This document shows positions 25,598 to 36,274 of a DNA stretch of 64,000 nucleotides, one piece after another. Where the stretch lies: positions 174,034-238,033 of the forward strand of contig NZ_PPSW01000012.1 in assembly GCF_005876835.1 (NCBI RefSeq). The letters are read 5' to 3'. The translations under genes and the position numbers were made by a program. The stretch's first letter is position 1; each line of letters starts with the position of its first letter. The notes under the pieces were generated by a model, which made no database searches, was not told where the DNA came from, and saw only the letters and a program-made list of their open reading frames with translations. This stretch comes from Pseudoalteromonas phenolica. GTDB lineage: Bacteria > Pseudomonadota > Gammaproteobacteria > Enterobacterales > Alteromonadaceae.

Positions 25598-26532
25598 GCG
25601 GCTTCTCCTTTTTGTACTGCTTGATCCGCTTCTATGGCGTGTAAGTAAAGCTGGTGTAAATCCATTCTTTGGCTATCGATAAACGCGATATCACCTAACT
25701 CAGGTAAATGCGCTAATAATTGATTAAGTTGATCTGCGCGCTCGGCACGAATTGCCAAAGTCGTGTCATTCAGTTGCTCAACTTCAAATTGCGTCAGCTT
25801 ATTGCTTGCTTCAATTCCATTCACTGCGTGGGTGAATGTCACCTTCAAAGCACTCCCCACGCCAACTTGTGATTGAATGTCTGCCAATGTGCCATACAAC
25901 ACACTTTGTCCGTGATTCATCAGTAACATTCTGTCAGCCAGTTTTTCAACCATCGACATCTGGTGTGCGCTCAGAATAACCGTCATATTCTGCGCTTTTA
26001 ATTCTTTTAAAAACGACACGACCTTTTCTTGGTTCACCGGATCGAGCCCTGAGAATGGCTCATCGAGTAATACCAATTGTGGTTTATGCAACACTGCACT
26101 AATTAGCTGTACTTTTTGCTGGTTGCCTTTAGACAGGCTTTTAAGCTGATCGTCTTTTCGCTCGAGTAAATCAAAACGTTCGAGCCAATAATCAATGCGC
26201 TCTTTGGCTGTTTTTTTATTAACGCCACGTAGGGTTGCAAAATACATCAGGTTCTGTGCTAAAGATTTCTCTAAATAGAGCCCACGATCTTCAGGCAAAT
26301 AGCCTAATTCTGAAGCTGGAATAGACGTGTATTGCTCACCATTGACTGTAATTGTGATTTGACCTTCGTCGGCCTGAGTAAAGCCTACAAGCATGCGCAC
26401 AAGAGATGATTTACCGGCACCATTGGGGCCAAGCAGTGCAAATACCTCACCTTGTTGTACTTCAAAGCTGAGCCCATTTACGGCGGTCACTTCTTTGTAA
26501 TGCTTGCTGATGTTGTCCACTTTGATATGCAT
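25594..26532 (-). CDS. ABC transporter ATP-binding protein (NatA-like)
   Basis: A 312-residue ATPase with a Walker A 'GPNGAGKSS', the signature 'LSKGNQQK', a Walker B 'LVLLDEPFSGLDP' and the H-loop 'ILSAHQM'. The C-terminal 80 residues match the extra domain of NatA-type exporters. I chose the ATG at 26532, which has AGGGA about six bases upstream; an in-frame start 29 codons earlier would add a hydrophobic tail not found in the family. It is the first gene of a two-gene exporter operon. Confidence 0.92.
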   Translation of the reverse strand: MHIKVDNISKHYKEVTAVNGLSFEVQQGEVFALLGPNGAGKSSLVRMLVGFTQADEGQITITVNGEQYTSIPASELGYLPEDRGLYLEKSLAQNLMYFATLRGVNKKTAKERIDYWLERFDLLERKDDQLKSLSKGNQQKVQLISAVLHKPQLVLLDEPFSGLDPVNQEKVVSFLKELKAQNMTVILSAHQMSMVEKLADRMLLMNHGQSVLYGTLADIQSQVGVGSALKVTFTHAVNGIEASNKLTQFEVEQLNDTTLAIRAERADQLNQLLAHLPELGDIAFIDSQRMDLHQLYLHAIEADQAVQKGEAA

Positions 26533-26688
26533 AACGTTCCCTATGAATAAACATTTGGCTCGATTATAACCACAGAGCAGCAATGATAGACAGACAGAAA
26601 CGTTACAGATTATGAACAAATGTAAAATGATGCAGTATTTAACGTACTCTCATCTTGACGACAACACGAGCGTACGAAGCTAAAAGAA

Positions 26689-27864
26689 TTATGCTGTTTG
26701 CTCACTTTGAGCTTGATGCTTTGCCAAATGACCGCCGATAAACTGACTCATAATTAAAGAGCAAGCAGCCAAACCCGCACCAAAGTAAAACACCAGTGAG
26801 CTATCGTATAACCATACAACCCCAAAGCTTGCAGGAATGATCACCGCGGCAATGTGATTTATGGTAAAGCTCACACCGGCCGTAGCGGCAATATCTTCAG
26901 GTCGGGCAATTTTTTGAAAATAGGTTTTAAGGGCTATGGCCATGGCAAAAAACAAATGATCTACCACGTAAAGCACCGCAGCAAACTCCGCCGACTCCAC
27001 CAGCGCATAACCGACAAATACCAACACTAAACCCGCGTATTCAATGGTTAATGCTTTTTGTTCACCAATTCGACCTATCATCTTACCAATCATTGGCGCG
27101 GCAAAAATATTAATTACGTGATTGAACATATACAGCATGGTTATTTGCGCCACATCGAACCCAAACTTTTCAACCATCAAGAAACCCGCGAAGACCATAA
27201 AGATCTGGCGTCGTGCGCCTGAAAAGAACAGCAAAATGTAATACAAGCTATATTCTTTTCTCACGATTAACTTTTTATGTTGCACATTTCTCTCAGGAAA
27301 ATGCGGAAAAGCGCCCATCATAAATAAAGTTAGTAACAAACCTATGCCACCAAAGAATAAATAAAGCCCTTGATAGGCGGTACTAAAGAAGGTTACGCCT
27401 AGCCAAATTAGGGCAAAGGTTGCCAATGAGGCCATGGATTTTATCGACATCAACTGACCCAGTTTTTGTGGTGCTTCATCTTTGCTAAACCATTGTAAAC
27501 TCAAAGATTGATTTAAAGTTTCGAAGTAGTGAAAGCCAATCGACATTAGTACGGTAGTGGCATATAGCCCATAAACACTCGGAAATACCCCAGTTAACGC
27601 AACACCAACCGACAATAAACACAAACTAATGAGTGCAAAGGTCTGCTCTTTTAATACCAATAAAATAAACACTGCAGTAAAAGCCAGCAAACCTGGTATT
27701 TCTCGAAGAGACTGCAACATGCCCATATTGGCACCATTAAATTGTGCCGCCTCTACTGCAAAATTATTTAATAAGGCATTCCACGCCGAAAACGTGACCG
27801 CCATGACAATGGTTGCAATAGTTAAAAATCCAAACGGTGATTGCCACTGTTTATTCTGTTCCAC
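26689..27864 (-). CDS. MFS transporter
   Basis: A 391-residue carrier with twelve predicted membrane helices and the short charged loop 'GKMIGRIGEQKAL' between helices 8 and 9, typical of MFS permeases. No substrate can be named. It is divergent from an AraC regulator with a 77-base gap, so that protein probably regulates it. Confidence 0.85.
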   Translation of the reverse strand: MEQNKQWQSPFGFLTIATIVMAVTFSAWNALLNNFAVEAAQFNGANMGMLQSLREIPGLLAFTAVFILLVLKEQTFALISLCLLSVGVALTGVFPSVYGLYATTVLMSIGFHYFETLNQSLSLQWFSKDEAPQKLGQLMSIKSMASLATFALIWLGVTFFSTAYQGLYLFFGGIGLLLTLFMMGAFPHFPERNVQHKKLIVRKEYSLYYILLFFSGARRQIFMVFAGFLMVEKFGFDVAQITMLYMFNHVINIFAAPMIGKMIGRIGEQKALTIEYAGLVLVFVGYALVESAEFAAVLYVVDHLFFAMAIALKTYFQKIARPEDIAATAGVSFTINHIAAVIIPASFGVVWLYDSSLVFYFGAGLAACSLIMSQFIGGHLAKHQAQSEQTA

Positions 27865-27941
27865 TTTTCCCTCACATAAGCACTTTGATTAAAACGCAAG
27901 CACATTGTATGCTGTGCACAGTGTGACCAAAATACAAAGTT

Positions 27942-28748
27942 ATGACAGATAATTTATCAAATCAGCCAAGTTCGAGCTGGATGAGTGTTAAAACACGCTT
28001 TAACCTAAAAGCCCTTGGCAAGCCTATCTACCCAAGAGCCACTGAAATGCCGCCTTGGCGGCATGTGCAAACTCACTCACACACTTGGGGGCAACTCGCT
28101 TATACCAGCGATGGGGTGTTAGGTGTGCACACGCCCGCGGGTAAATTTGTTATTCCCCCAGATCAAGCTTTGTGGATCCCTCCCAACCTTCCTCATGAGA
28201 CCTTTTGTCGTTATGGCGGGCATTTTAGAAGTGTTTATATTGACGAAAAATATGTAAAAGTATTAGGTAATGAGGCCAAACTGCTCCATGTGAATGAATT
28301 ACTTAAAGCGATGATTTTAGAAGTGTGTAACTGGCCACCAAACTATCAACCTGATGATAAAAAGCTACGATTTACCCAAGTATTTATTGACCAATTAGAA
28401 TGTGCGCAATCCAGTAGTTTCTTTATGCCTAGCGCACAAGACGACCGCTTATTGCCAATTATTTCTGAACTGCACGCAAACCCTGGTTGTAATAAAACCC
28501 TTGAACAATGGGGCGAACTGGTTGGCGCTTCGACACGCACACTAAACCGACTTTTTCATAAAAGTTTCTTTATGAACTTTAGCCAATGGAAACAGAAGCT
28601 CCGAGGCCTTCGTGCTGTTGAAATGATTGAAGCAGGTTACACACAACAAACGATAGCCGAGCAGCTGGGTTTTGAGTCCAGCTCGGCGTTTAATACCGCA
28701 TTTAAAAAGGTATTTAACTGTACCCCGGGGCAATATTTGAAACGTTAA
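27942..28748 (+). CDS. AraC-family regulator with cupin ligand domain
   Basis: A 268-residue regulator. The N-terminal cupin ('HVQTHSHTWGQLAYTSDG' then 'PPDQALWIPPNLPHET') binds the inducer in this AraC subgroup. The C-terminal 100 residues hold two helix-turn-helix motifs, ending in the signature 'LGFESSSAFNTAFKK'. It is divergent from the MFS gene, which is its likely target. Confidence 0.92.
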   Translation: MTDNLSNQPSSSWMSVKTRFNLKALGKPIYPRATEMPPWRHVQTHSHTWGQLAYTSDGVLGVHTPAGKFVIPPDQALWIPPNLPHETFCRYGGHFRSVYIDEKYVKVLGNEAKLLHVNELLKAMILEVCNWPPNYQPDDKKLRFTQVFIDQLECAQSSSFFMPSAQDDRLLPIISELHANPGCNKTLEQWGELVGASTRTLNRLFHKSFFMNFSQWKQKLRGLRAVEMIEAGYTQQTIAEQLGFESSSAFNTAFKKVFNCTPGQYLKR

Positions 28749-28760
28749 ATATCATAAAAA

Positions 28761-28781
28761 AATGGCGCATAATGCGCCATT
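28761..28781. terminator. Bidirectional terminator
   Basis: The hairpin AATGGCGCA/TGCGCCATT with a three-base loop lies between the convergent AraC and RND genes, flanked by an A run on one side and a T-rich stretch on the other. Confidence 0.85.
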
Positions 28782-28803
28782 CATTTAGTAATCTTATTGC
28801 TTA

Positions 28804-31800
28804 TTAACTCAGCTTTGACAACTTTTGATTAGCATAAGCACGCGCTTCAGCAAGTCTATTACTACTACCCTGGCCTAACCGATAAAGCAAATAATAACAG
28901 TAAGGCACAAAGGCTAAACTGGTAATGGTTGAGAAGATTAAGCCACCAATAATCGCAATTGCCATGGGTTTATAATCTAATACACCTGAATCTGCTGAGC
29001 TGCTATCGAACAACACAGGTAACATACCGATCACCGTCGTTGCTACCGTCATTAAGATTGGGCGCAAGCGCGTTGAACAAGCATCAACAATCGCTTGTTG
29101 TAAATGCTCTGCTGAGCCCTTAAAGCGATTGATTTGGTCAATCAATACAATGCCGTTGTTCACCACAATCCCCATAAGTACTAACATGCCTAGCATGCCT
29201 GTTTCACCTAAGCCCATGCCAAGTAATGCAAACGTCCAGTAAACACCCACAAAGCCAAGCCCTATCGAACTTAGAATTGCAATTGGCAATAGCAATGACT
29301 CAAACAACGCTGCCATGATCATGAAGATCAAGAACAGCGCGATCATCATATTAAAAGCCATGTCTTTCATTGACTCATCTTGCTCTGCAAACTTAGGACC
29401 TAGACCCCAAGAATAGCCTCGCGGTAATGTGATGGCATTCATCATTTCGTTGAGCGACTTAGCAGCCTCTTCATGACTGACATCTTGAATATTCATCTCT
29501 ATAGAAATTTGAGTTTGACGATCTCTACGTGAAATTGTTCGCGGTGCTGGGCGTGTTTCTATTTCTACCAGTTGTTGCAAGGTTAAAATAGCACCGTTCG
29601 ATTCCATGACGGGTAAACTTTTAAGTTCTTCCATGGGAATAGCGCCCTGTTCATAGTAACCAGCGATAATTTCTACTTCACCTTTGTCTAAAGTCCTCAG
29701 TGTTTTCAAATTGAGACCACGCATGGCATTACCAATTTTAGTAGCTATTTCTTGGGTCGAAACACCCAACTGCATAGCACGCTGTCTGTCTACCACCAAT
29801 TGCATTTCATAGACATCGCCCTCAGCACTATTTTTTACATCAGTAAAATGTGGATGGGCTTCTATCACAGGAATAAGTTGTTCAGCCAACTCGTTTAACT
29901 TTGCCGTAGAACGACCGAACAGATAAACACTCACCGCCGTTCGAGATCCTGCTTCTCGTTGCAAAGACGCTTTTGCATACGCTGATTCAGGAAAGTTGTT
30001 ACGAATATCTTCTTTAATATCTTCTATTGGTCTAGGTAAGTCTTCAACAAAACGTATGCTAGTCCATGCGCCCCTTTGATAGACGCCAGAATATACCTTT
30101 TTAATGCCTAGAGATTGTTTATTTTCTAATAAATAAGTTTCGATCTCTTGCAAAAACGCAAGTTTTTTATCGAGGTCAGGTTCACCCTTAAACTCATAAA
30201 AAATCTGCTGGCGCTTTTGAGATTGAGCGTCACTTGAGCTCTTATCAACCATACTTTTAGCCAGCATGACACTGGTAAACATAATTAAGAAAAAAGCGCC
30301 CACTCGCTTAGGATGGCTAAGACCCCAATTTAATGCTTTGCGGTATTTTTGTTGTACTTTATCAGACCCAGATTCGTTTGCGCCGGCATTGTCAGGTAAA
30401 ACACGATACATACACAATGGGATCAGAGTTTTCGCAACCAATAAAGACACCAATAATGGTACACAAATAGACACAGCTACTTGCTGTAACATCACTGTTA
30501 GAAAATTTTTGTCACCCATAAGTAGAGGTAAAAAGATAACCACAGTGGTGAGTGTTGCGCTCAAAATAGCCGTGCTGACTTTATCAACACCTTCTATGAC
30601 TGCCGCTTTACCCGAGTCGCCTTGTGCTCGCTGTTGCAAGATACTTTCACAAACCACCACCGAGTTATCGATTAGTAAACCTATTGCGATGATCAAACCT
30701 ATCAGTGTCAGCATATTTAAGCTGAATCCCATGAAATAGATTATCGCCAGTGAAATACTTAATGAGACAGGCACAGCAAGTACTACAACGCCTGTGAGTT
30801 TGAGGTTACGTAAGAAAAACCATAGTACAAAGAATGATAATACCGCCCCGATTGCGCCAGCCTTTAACAATGAAGAAATTGATACTTCAACACTGTTACC
30901 ATCATCTCTGTCATATTGAATATCAATATGTTGCAGTTGTGGCTTTTGCATCACTTCATCAAGGGTTTCGCGAATGCGCTTTGCCACATCGACTACATTT
31001 GAGTCAGACTCTCTGAAAATGTCTAAACCGACCGCAGGTTGACCGTCAACACGACGCTGCCATTGACGTTCACTCAAAGCGTAATGCACGTTGGCAATGT
31101 CAGAGAGTTTCACTCGCTCATTGATACGTTGCGCACGAATATCTTCGATATCACGATATTGGCCCTGCGGTGTCACCGCATAGCGATAATCATCAGTATG
31201 TACTTCACCCACAGATTTTAAAAAGTTTGCTTCTTGAAGCACCCGAGTCACTTGTTGAATATCAACGCGATGCATAGCGAGTTTGTCAGGATCAAGTTTC
31301 ACCCAAATTCTTGGCTGACGTAAATATAGCTCTACACGCCCTACACCCGGAATACGCTCCAATGGCATTTTTAGGTTATTTTCTAAAAACTCATAATCAC
31401 GATTTAAAGATTTTTCACTCAGTAATGTTAATTCAACAACCGGCATATCTTGGGTTGAAAATTTCATTACGTCTACGCGTTGTAAGTCTTCAGGTAAAAG
31501 GTGTCGAACCAAATCAACCTTCTCACGTGCTTCTAAAATTGCCACATTTAAGTCGGTCGAAAACTTCATCTGTAGGGTAAGTGACGTCCACCCTGAAGAA
31601 GTACGAGAAGTGACTGAGTTCACCCCACCCATGGTTGCCAAAGCTTCTTCAAGCGGTTTTGTTATAAGACGCTCAATCTCTTCAGGCGTCGAACCTGGGT
31701 ATGATGCTCTTACAAACACGGCAGGTGCATTGACCGCAGGCCAGCTATCAAGGGGAATAAGCTTACTGCTCATAAGACCAGCTACTATCATTGATAGCAT

Positions 31801-31872
31801 CAACATAAAGCAAGTCACTGGCCGTTTTAGAGCCAGTGCAGTCAGGTTTTTGATTGATTTAGCCTGCTTCAT
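28804..31872 (-). CDS. RND efflux permease (HAE1-type), second of the operon
   Basis: A 1022-residue inner-membrane pump subunit with twelve helices and two large periplasmic loops. The 'GLLIDNSVVVCE' stretch in helix 4 carries the proton-relay Asp. The N-terminal 'KRPVTCFMLMLSMI' and the C-terminal 'LVLMGIVVNNGIVLIDQ' are typical of hydrophobe/drug exporters of the AcrB group. Its start overlaps the stop of the other permease by 14 bases. With that permease and the adaptor upstream it resembles MdtABC/TriABC-type systems with paired pumps. No outer-membrane factor gene is nearby, so a TolC-like protein encoded elsewhere is expected. Confidence 0.93.
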   Translation of the reverse strand: MKQAKSIKNLTALALKRPVTCFMLMLSMIVAGLMSSKLIPLDSWPAVNAPAVFVRASYPGSTPEEIERLITKPLEEALATMGGVNSVTSRTSSGWTSLTLQMKFSTDLNVAILEAREKVDLVRHLLPEDLQRVDVMKFSTQDMPVVELTLLSEKSLNRDYEFLENNLKMPLERIPGVGRVELYLRQPRIWVKLDPDKLAMHRVDIQQVTRVLQEANFLKSVGEVHTDDYRYAVTPQGQYRDIEDIRAQRINERVKLSDIANVHYALSERQWQRRVDGQPAVGLDIFRESDSNVVDVAKRIRETLDEVMQKPQLQHIDIQYDRDDGNSVEVSISSLLKAGAIGAVLSFFVLWFFLRNLKLTGVVVLAVPVSLSISLAIIYFMGFSLNMLTLIGLIIAIGLLIDNSVVVCESILQQRAQGDSGKAAVIEGVDKVSTAILSATLTTVVIFLPLLMGDKNFLTVMLQQVAVSICVPLLVSLLVAKTLIPLCMYRVLPDNAGANESGSDKVQQKYRKALNWGLSHPKRVGAFFLIMFTSVMLAKSMVDKSSSDAQSQKRQQIFYEFKGEPDLDKKLAFLQEIETYLLENKQSLGIKKVYSGVYQRGAWTSIRFVEDLPRPIEDIKEDIRNNFPESAYAKASLQREAGSRTAVSVYLFGRSTAKLNELAEQLIPVIEAHPHFTDVKNSAEGDVYEMQLVVDRQRAMQLGVSTQEIATKIGNAMRGLNLKTLRTLDKGEVEIIAGYYEQGAIPMEELKSLPVMESNGAILTLQQLVEIETRPAPRTISRRDRQTQISIEMNIQDVSHEEAAKSLNEMMNAITLPRGYSWGLGPKFAEQDESMKDMAFNMMIALFLIFMIMAALFESLLLPIAILSSIGLGFVGVYWTFALLGMGLGETGMLGMLVLMGIVVNNGIVLIDQINRFKGSAEHLQQAIVDACSTRLRPILMTVATTVIGMLPVLFDSSSADSGVLDYKPMAIAIIGGLIFSTITSLAFVPYCYYLLYRLGQGSSNRLAEARAYANQKLSKLS

Positions 31873-34800
31873 AGTCCGCCTTACCTAAGTTCTCATTTGC
31901 CTGCACTTGGTCACGGTTAAACACACTATATAAAACAGGAATAACAATCAGAGTTAAGAACGTTGCAATCAACAGACCGCTCATCACTGTAATCGCCAAT
32001 GGCGCGCGTAATTCAGCGCCCTCTCCCGTAGCCATCGCCATAGGTAACAAACCCAAAATTGTGGTCATGGTCGTCATGATGATTGGACGTAAACGTGAGT
32101 TGGCCGCTTCTAAAATAGCATCCAACATCGCGCAACCTTGCGCGCGCAATTGGTTAATGCGATCAATTAATACAATGGCGTTGTTTACTACAATACCGCT
32201 TAGCATGATCAAACCAATAAAGGTGATCACACTTAAGCTGGTACCTGTGATGAATAAACCAAAGATTGACCCGAGTACCGCCAGTGGCACACTGAATAAA
32301 ATGATGAACGGATTTAACAATGACTCAAACTGTGAAGCCATGACCAAGTAAACCAAGAATACCGCGAGCAATAGCGCCATAATTAATGACGAATAAGCTT
32401 CTTCCATTTGCTGGTTTTGCCCAATCACTTGGCTATAAACACGATCAGGTAACCCTAAAGAGGCCACTTCACTGCGCACAACTTGTGCAGCTGTTGCTAA
32501 ATCACCTTCTTTCACAGAGGCTGTAATGATGGCAACACGCGCCTGATCTAAACGGTTGATTTCATTCGGGCCAATAGACTCAGTGACTTTTGCAACCGCT
32601 GACAGCGGCACACTCTGACCGTTTTCACCATGAATAATTAAGTCACGGATCGCCGCCACAGAATTACGCGAATCACGATCTACCTGAACCAAAATATCTA
32701 CCTGACGATCATCTAGGTTATATTTGCTCGCGACATTACCGCCTATTTTGGTTGCCAGAATATCGGTAATGCCCGCAGCGGTTAATCCTAGGCTACTTAA
32801 ACGTTGATGATCAAACTCAATTTTCAGCTCAGGTTGTCCTGCTCTGAGCGATGTTGTGACATCGGCAAAACGGTTTTGCTGTTGTAGTTGCGACACCAAT
32901 CTATCGGCGTACAGTTTTAACTCATCAAGCTGATAACCACTCATGACCACAACTAATGGACGTTCTTGTTCAAACATGCGACTTTGCGTGAACTCCGCAT
33001 TGACCTGCGCCATGCCAGATAGTTGCGCACGCAACGCATCTTGTACAGCGCTTAGTTGTGCTGATGTTTCAGTTTTAACAACCAGTTGACCCCAGTGAGA
33101 GCCACCACGTGTCGCACTGCTCATCATCAGACTACCTGTACCCGACATACTATAGGTGTGTACCACACCCGGCATATCAACTACTGAGCGCGCCAGCAAA
33201 TTAAGCTGTTGGTCGGTTTGTTCAATCGGCGTCCCCTGACGCAGTGTAACTTCTAAAGTCAGTTCTGTTTGTGCCACTTCTGGCATCAGTTCCATGCCCA
33301 ATTTAGGCAACAGGCTTGCAACACCCACAGCAAAGACTAAAGAAATTGAAATGACCAATGCACGCTGTTTCATCGCGCTTTTAAGTAGCTTGTCATACCC
33401 TTTGGCAAAGATTTTATAGACACCATTAAATGCAACATAAGCCGGATAAGTAATTTTGCTGGTGCACCAGCCTATGATTTTCGACAACATCATAATGATG
33501 CGTAATATCCAACGCCCGATAAAACACGGGATCACAACAGCCACAAACTTGAACGGCATTAATAACAGGCTAAGCCATTTCTTTGCGCCTGTTTTCACTG
33601 GCTTTTCAGATTCAATGTTTTCAAGGTTTGCATCACTCGAGGCAATTGAAAACTGACGTGACGCCAACATAGGAATAAAGCTCAGTGCCACAATTAATGA
33701 GGCAAGTAGAGCAAAGGTGACCGTTAGCGCTTGGTCGCTAAAAATCTCACCAGCAAAACCTGTGACAAATGCCAAAGGCGCAAATACTGCCAATGTTGTC
33801 AGTGTTGACGCCGTTACTGCACCCGATACTTCATTGGTGCCTTCAATTGCGGCTTGCTCAACATCTTGACCCTGTTCTTTTTTACGATAGATATTTTCAA
33901 GCACTACAATGGCGTTATCAACCAATAAGCCAACCGCCAGTGCAATACCGCCTAAAGACATAATGTTTAGGCTGATGTTATTGGCAAACATCAAGTTAAA
34001 AGTTGCAATGATGGAGGTTGGAATAGCCAGTGCAATGATGATTGTCGGTTTAAACTTACCTAAGAAAAGATACAAAACCACAATCGCTAGTAGACCACCA
34101 ATAATGGCCGTTTGCTTCACTTCATCGATGGCTTTTTCAATAAACTCAGCCTGATTTGACAAAATTTTCAGCTCAGCGTTTTCTGGTAATTCGTCCTGTA
34201 GCTGTTTGATTTTAGCCTGTACACGTTTGGCTACAGCCACCGTATTGGCATCGCCCTCTTTGTACAAAGCCATCTCGATTGCTTCGTTACCATTAACACG
34301 AGTAATATCTTGGCGCTCTTTTACACCATCAACAACAGTGGCAATGTCACGTAAGTAAACCGTCTGTCCGGCATCTTGTTTAATAATGACATCACCAATT
34401 TCTTCGATATAAGTAAACTGGTTAAGGGTGCGAACTAAAAACTCTTGCTGACCATCATAAACTCGACCGGCTGACACATTAATGTTTTCGTTTTTAATTC
34501 GGTTTGTGATCATCTCAGCGGTCACATCGCGAAGATTGGCTTGTTGTTGGTCAATAAGCACTTGTACTTCTTGCTCTAAACCACCACTGAGCTGGACTGC
34601 TGCAACCCCATCAATAGGTTCAAGGGCGCGTTTTAGCTCTTCTTCTGCGTAAGTACGCAGTGATCTTAGTTGTGTGTAAGATTGCGCATCACCTGAGATG
34701 CTTAGTCTTAAAATTGGATCTAAAGATGGGTTAAACCTTAAAATGACGGGTTTTCTCAGTTCAACGGGTAACATCACCATATCGAGTTTTTCGCGAAGCT

Positions 34801-35119
34801 CCATAATGGCCAGATCCATATCTGTGCCCCATTGGAACTCAATGACCAAATCTGATTGTCCCGGTTTTGAAATAGAATGCAGTTTGCGAATGCCTTTAAC
34901 GACACCTACCGCCTCTTCAATTGGTTTTGAAATCAGTTGTTCAATTTCAGCAGGAGCCGCACCGGGATTTTCTGTTCTTACTGTTAAAGTTGGGTAACTT
35001 AAATCGGGTAATAACGACACCACAAGGCGTGAGAACCCCACCATACCGAACAACATCACCGCCAAAACCAACATGGTTATGGTTACTGGGCGCTTTACCG
35101 CAAGCCTAGCAATATTCAT
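31859..35119 (-). CDS. RND efflux permease (HAE1-type), first of the operon
   Basis: A 1086-residue pump subunit with the same twelve-helix plan. 'GLLVDNAIVVLEN' holds the helix-4 Asp, and 'LIMLSGIVVNNAIVLID' lies in helix 10. At about residues 490-585, between the two halves, it has an unusually long linker with two extra hydrophobic stretches ('LLLMPFKFVAVVIPCF' and 'ILRIIMMLSKIIGW') that the partner lacks. It lies 24 bases after the adaptor gene and overlaps the second permease gene. The pair probably forms a mixed trimer; that is inference from related paired systems. Confidence 0.93.
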   Translation of the reverse strand: MNIARLAVKRPVTITMLVLAVMLFGMVGFSRLVVSLLPDLSYPTLTVRTENPGAAPAEIEQLISKPIEEAVGVVKGIRKLHSISKPGQSDLVIEFQWGTDMDLAIMELREKLDMVMLPVELRKPVILRFNPSLDPILRLSISGDAQSYTQLRSLRTYAEEELKRALEPIDGVAAVQLSGGLEQEVQVLIDQQQANLRDVTAEMITNRIKNENINVSAGRVYDGQQEFLVRTLNQFTYIEEIGDVIIKQDAGQTVYLRDIATVVDGVKERQDITRVNGNEAIEMALYKEGDANTVAVAKRVQAKIKQLQDELPENAELKILSNQAEFIEKAIDEVKQTAIIGGLLAIVVLYLFLGKFKPTIIIALAIPTSIIATFNLMFANNISLNIMSLGGIALAVGLLVDNAIVVLENIYRKKEQGQDVEQAAIEGTNEVSGAVTASTLTTLAVFAPLAFVTGFAGEIFSDQALTVTFALLASLIVALSFIPMLASRQFSIASSDANLENIESEKPVKTGAKKWLSLLLMPFKFVAVVIPCFIGRWILRIIMMLSKIIGWCTSKITYPAYVAFNGVYKIFAKGYDKLLKSAMKQRALVISISLVFAVGVASLLPKLGMELMPEVAQTELTLEVTLRQGTPIEQTDQQLNLLARSVVDMPGVVHTYSMSGTGSLMMSSATRGGSHWGQLVVKTETSAQLSAVQDALRAQLSGMAQVNAEFTQSRMFEQERPLVVVMSGYQLDELKLYADRLVSQLQQQNRFADVTTSLRAGQPELKIEFDHQRLSSLGLTAAGITDILATKIGGNVASKYNLDDRQVDILVQVDRDSRNSVAAIRDLIIHGENGQSVPLSAVAKVTESIGPNEINRLDQARVAIITASVKEGDLATAAQVVRSEVASLGLPDRVYSQVIGQNQQMEEAYSSLIMALLLAVFLVYLVMASQFESLLNPFIILFSVPLAVLGSIFGLFITGTSLSVITFIGLIMLSGIVVNNAIVLIDRINQLRAQGCAMLDAILEAANSRLRPIIMTTMTTILGLLPMAMATGEGAELRAPLAITVMSGLLIATFLTLIVIPVLYSVFNRDQVQANENLGKADYEAG

Positions 35120-35143
35120 ACTCTGTCCTTACTTCTGGCGCGA

Positions 35144-36274
35144 TTAAAGCTGTTGAGATTTGTCTTCGGTATTAGTCACGATGGCACTTTGGTCGTGATT
35201 TAACACCTTCAGTAAAGCATCGTCTTTAAGACCATGTTGACCTACAGTGATAACGCCATCTTCACTCGAAATAGGTGTGATGACTTCTACCCAGCCGTTT
35301 TGGGTGTAACCCGTTTCCACTTCAAGTTTTTTAGCTCTGTCATTCTGGGCAACGAACAGGGTTGCTTTACCATCTTTTTTGATCACGGCGTTTTCAGGCA
35401 CCAAGGTAACGCCTTGCTTGCTATCAAGTAATAAGGCAACACGCGCAAACATCCCCGGCTTTAAAATATTCTCTTGATTATCAATCGTCAGTGTCACCTT
35501 AAAGGTGCCTAACTTGCTATCGACCAAAGGTGCTATACGCAATACAGTTGCTTCTAGTTGTAGGTTTGGCTCTGCAGGAAAGTGAAGTTTTGCAACTTGG
35601 CCAAGCTTAACTTTACTAAGCTCTGACTCAGGCAAATATACCACACCGATGAGTGAGTCTAGTGACACAACATGGAACATTTCATTGCCTGAATTACTTA
35701 GCATGTTATGTGCTTTGACTGAACGTTTTGCGATAACGCCGTCAATCGGCGAAACAACTTTACTGTCTCGAAGTTTAATTCTGGCAACTTCAAGTTGGTT
35801 TTCTGTGGTTTGCACTCTAAAACGCAATTTATCTAAGTCTTTTTCAGAGATCAGTTGTTTGCCGTCAACTGGCTGGCTACGACGGTACTCTGACTTTGCT
35901 GATTCGTAATCAATCTTGGCACGTTCAAAATCTAATTCATAATTGCGCGGGTCAATTTGTGCAAGTAAGTCCCCGGCACTCACACGCTGACCTTCTTGTG
36001 CATGCACAGATTCAAGCATGCCCGTTACCTTATTAACCACCTTACTTTCTTGCTCTGCTTCTAAAATGGCAGTGGTTTGATAGAACTTGGCAACATCACC
36101 GACTTTTGAAAAAGTGACTTCAACAGGAATTGCAAACTCTTCTTTTTCTTGTTTTTTCGCAACTTGCTCGGTTTTGCTATCTGCTTTTTCAGTGTTTTCT
36201 TCGCCTGAACAAGCAACTAAGCCTAATACTGATAATGCCAAAAGTGATTTTTGAAATGTATTTAGCAACGACAT
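35144..36274 (-). CDS. RND periplasmic adaptor lipoprotein
   Basis: A 376-residue membrane-fusion protein. The signal ends in a lipobox with Cys at residue 22, so it is lipid-anchored. Then come a barrel-sandwich half ('VVNKVTGMLESVHAQEGQRV'), an alpha-hairpin (about 110-165), the second half ('VVSPIDGVIAKRSV'), and the beta-barrel and membrane-proximal domains. The acidic, Lys-rich linker after the Cys is typical. It is the first gene of the pump operon and is divergent from gdhA. The substrate is unknown. Confidence 0.93.
   Translation of the reverse strand: MSLLNTFQKSLLALSVLGLVACSGEENTEKADSKTEQVAKKQEKEEFAIPVEVTFSKVGDVAKFYQTTAILEAEQESKVVNKVTGMLESVHAQEGQRVSAGDLLAQIDPRNYELDFERAKIDYESAKSEYRRSQPVDGKQLISEKDLDKLRFRVQTTENQLEVARIKLRDSKVVSPIDGVIAKRSVKAHNMLSNSGNEMFHVVSLDSLIGVVYLPESELSKVKLGQVAKLHFPAEPNLQLEATVLRIAPLVDSKLGTFKVTLTIDNQENILKPGMFARVALLLDSKQGVTLVPENAVIKKDGKATLFVAQNDRAKKLEVETGYTQNGWVEVITPISSEDGVITVGQHGLKDDALLKVLNHDQSAIVTNTEDKSQQL

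Noticed and set aside
30266..30739. 157-codon open frame on the plus strand
   Set aside because: Lies wholly antisense to the RND permease, whose protein is conserved throughout; no ribosome site and no sensible domain.
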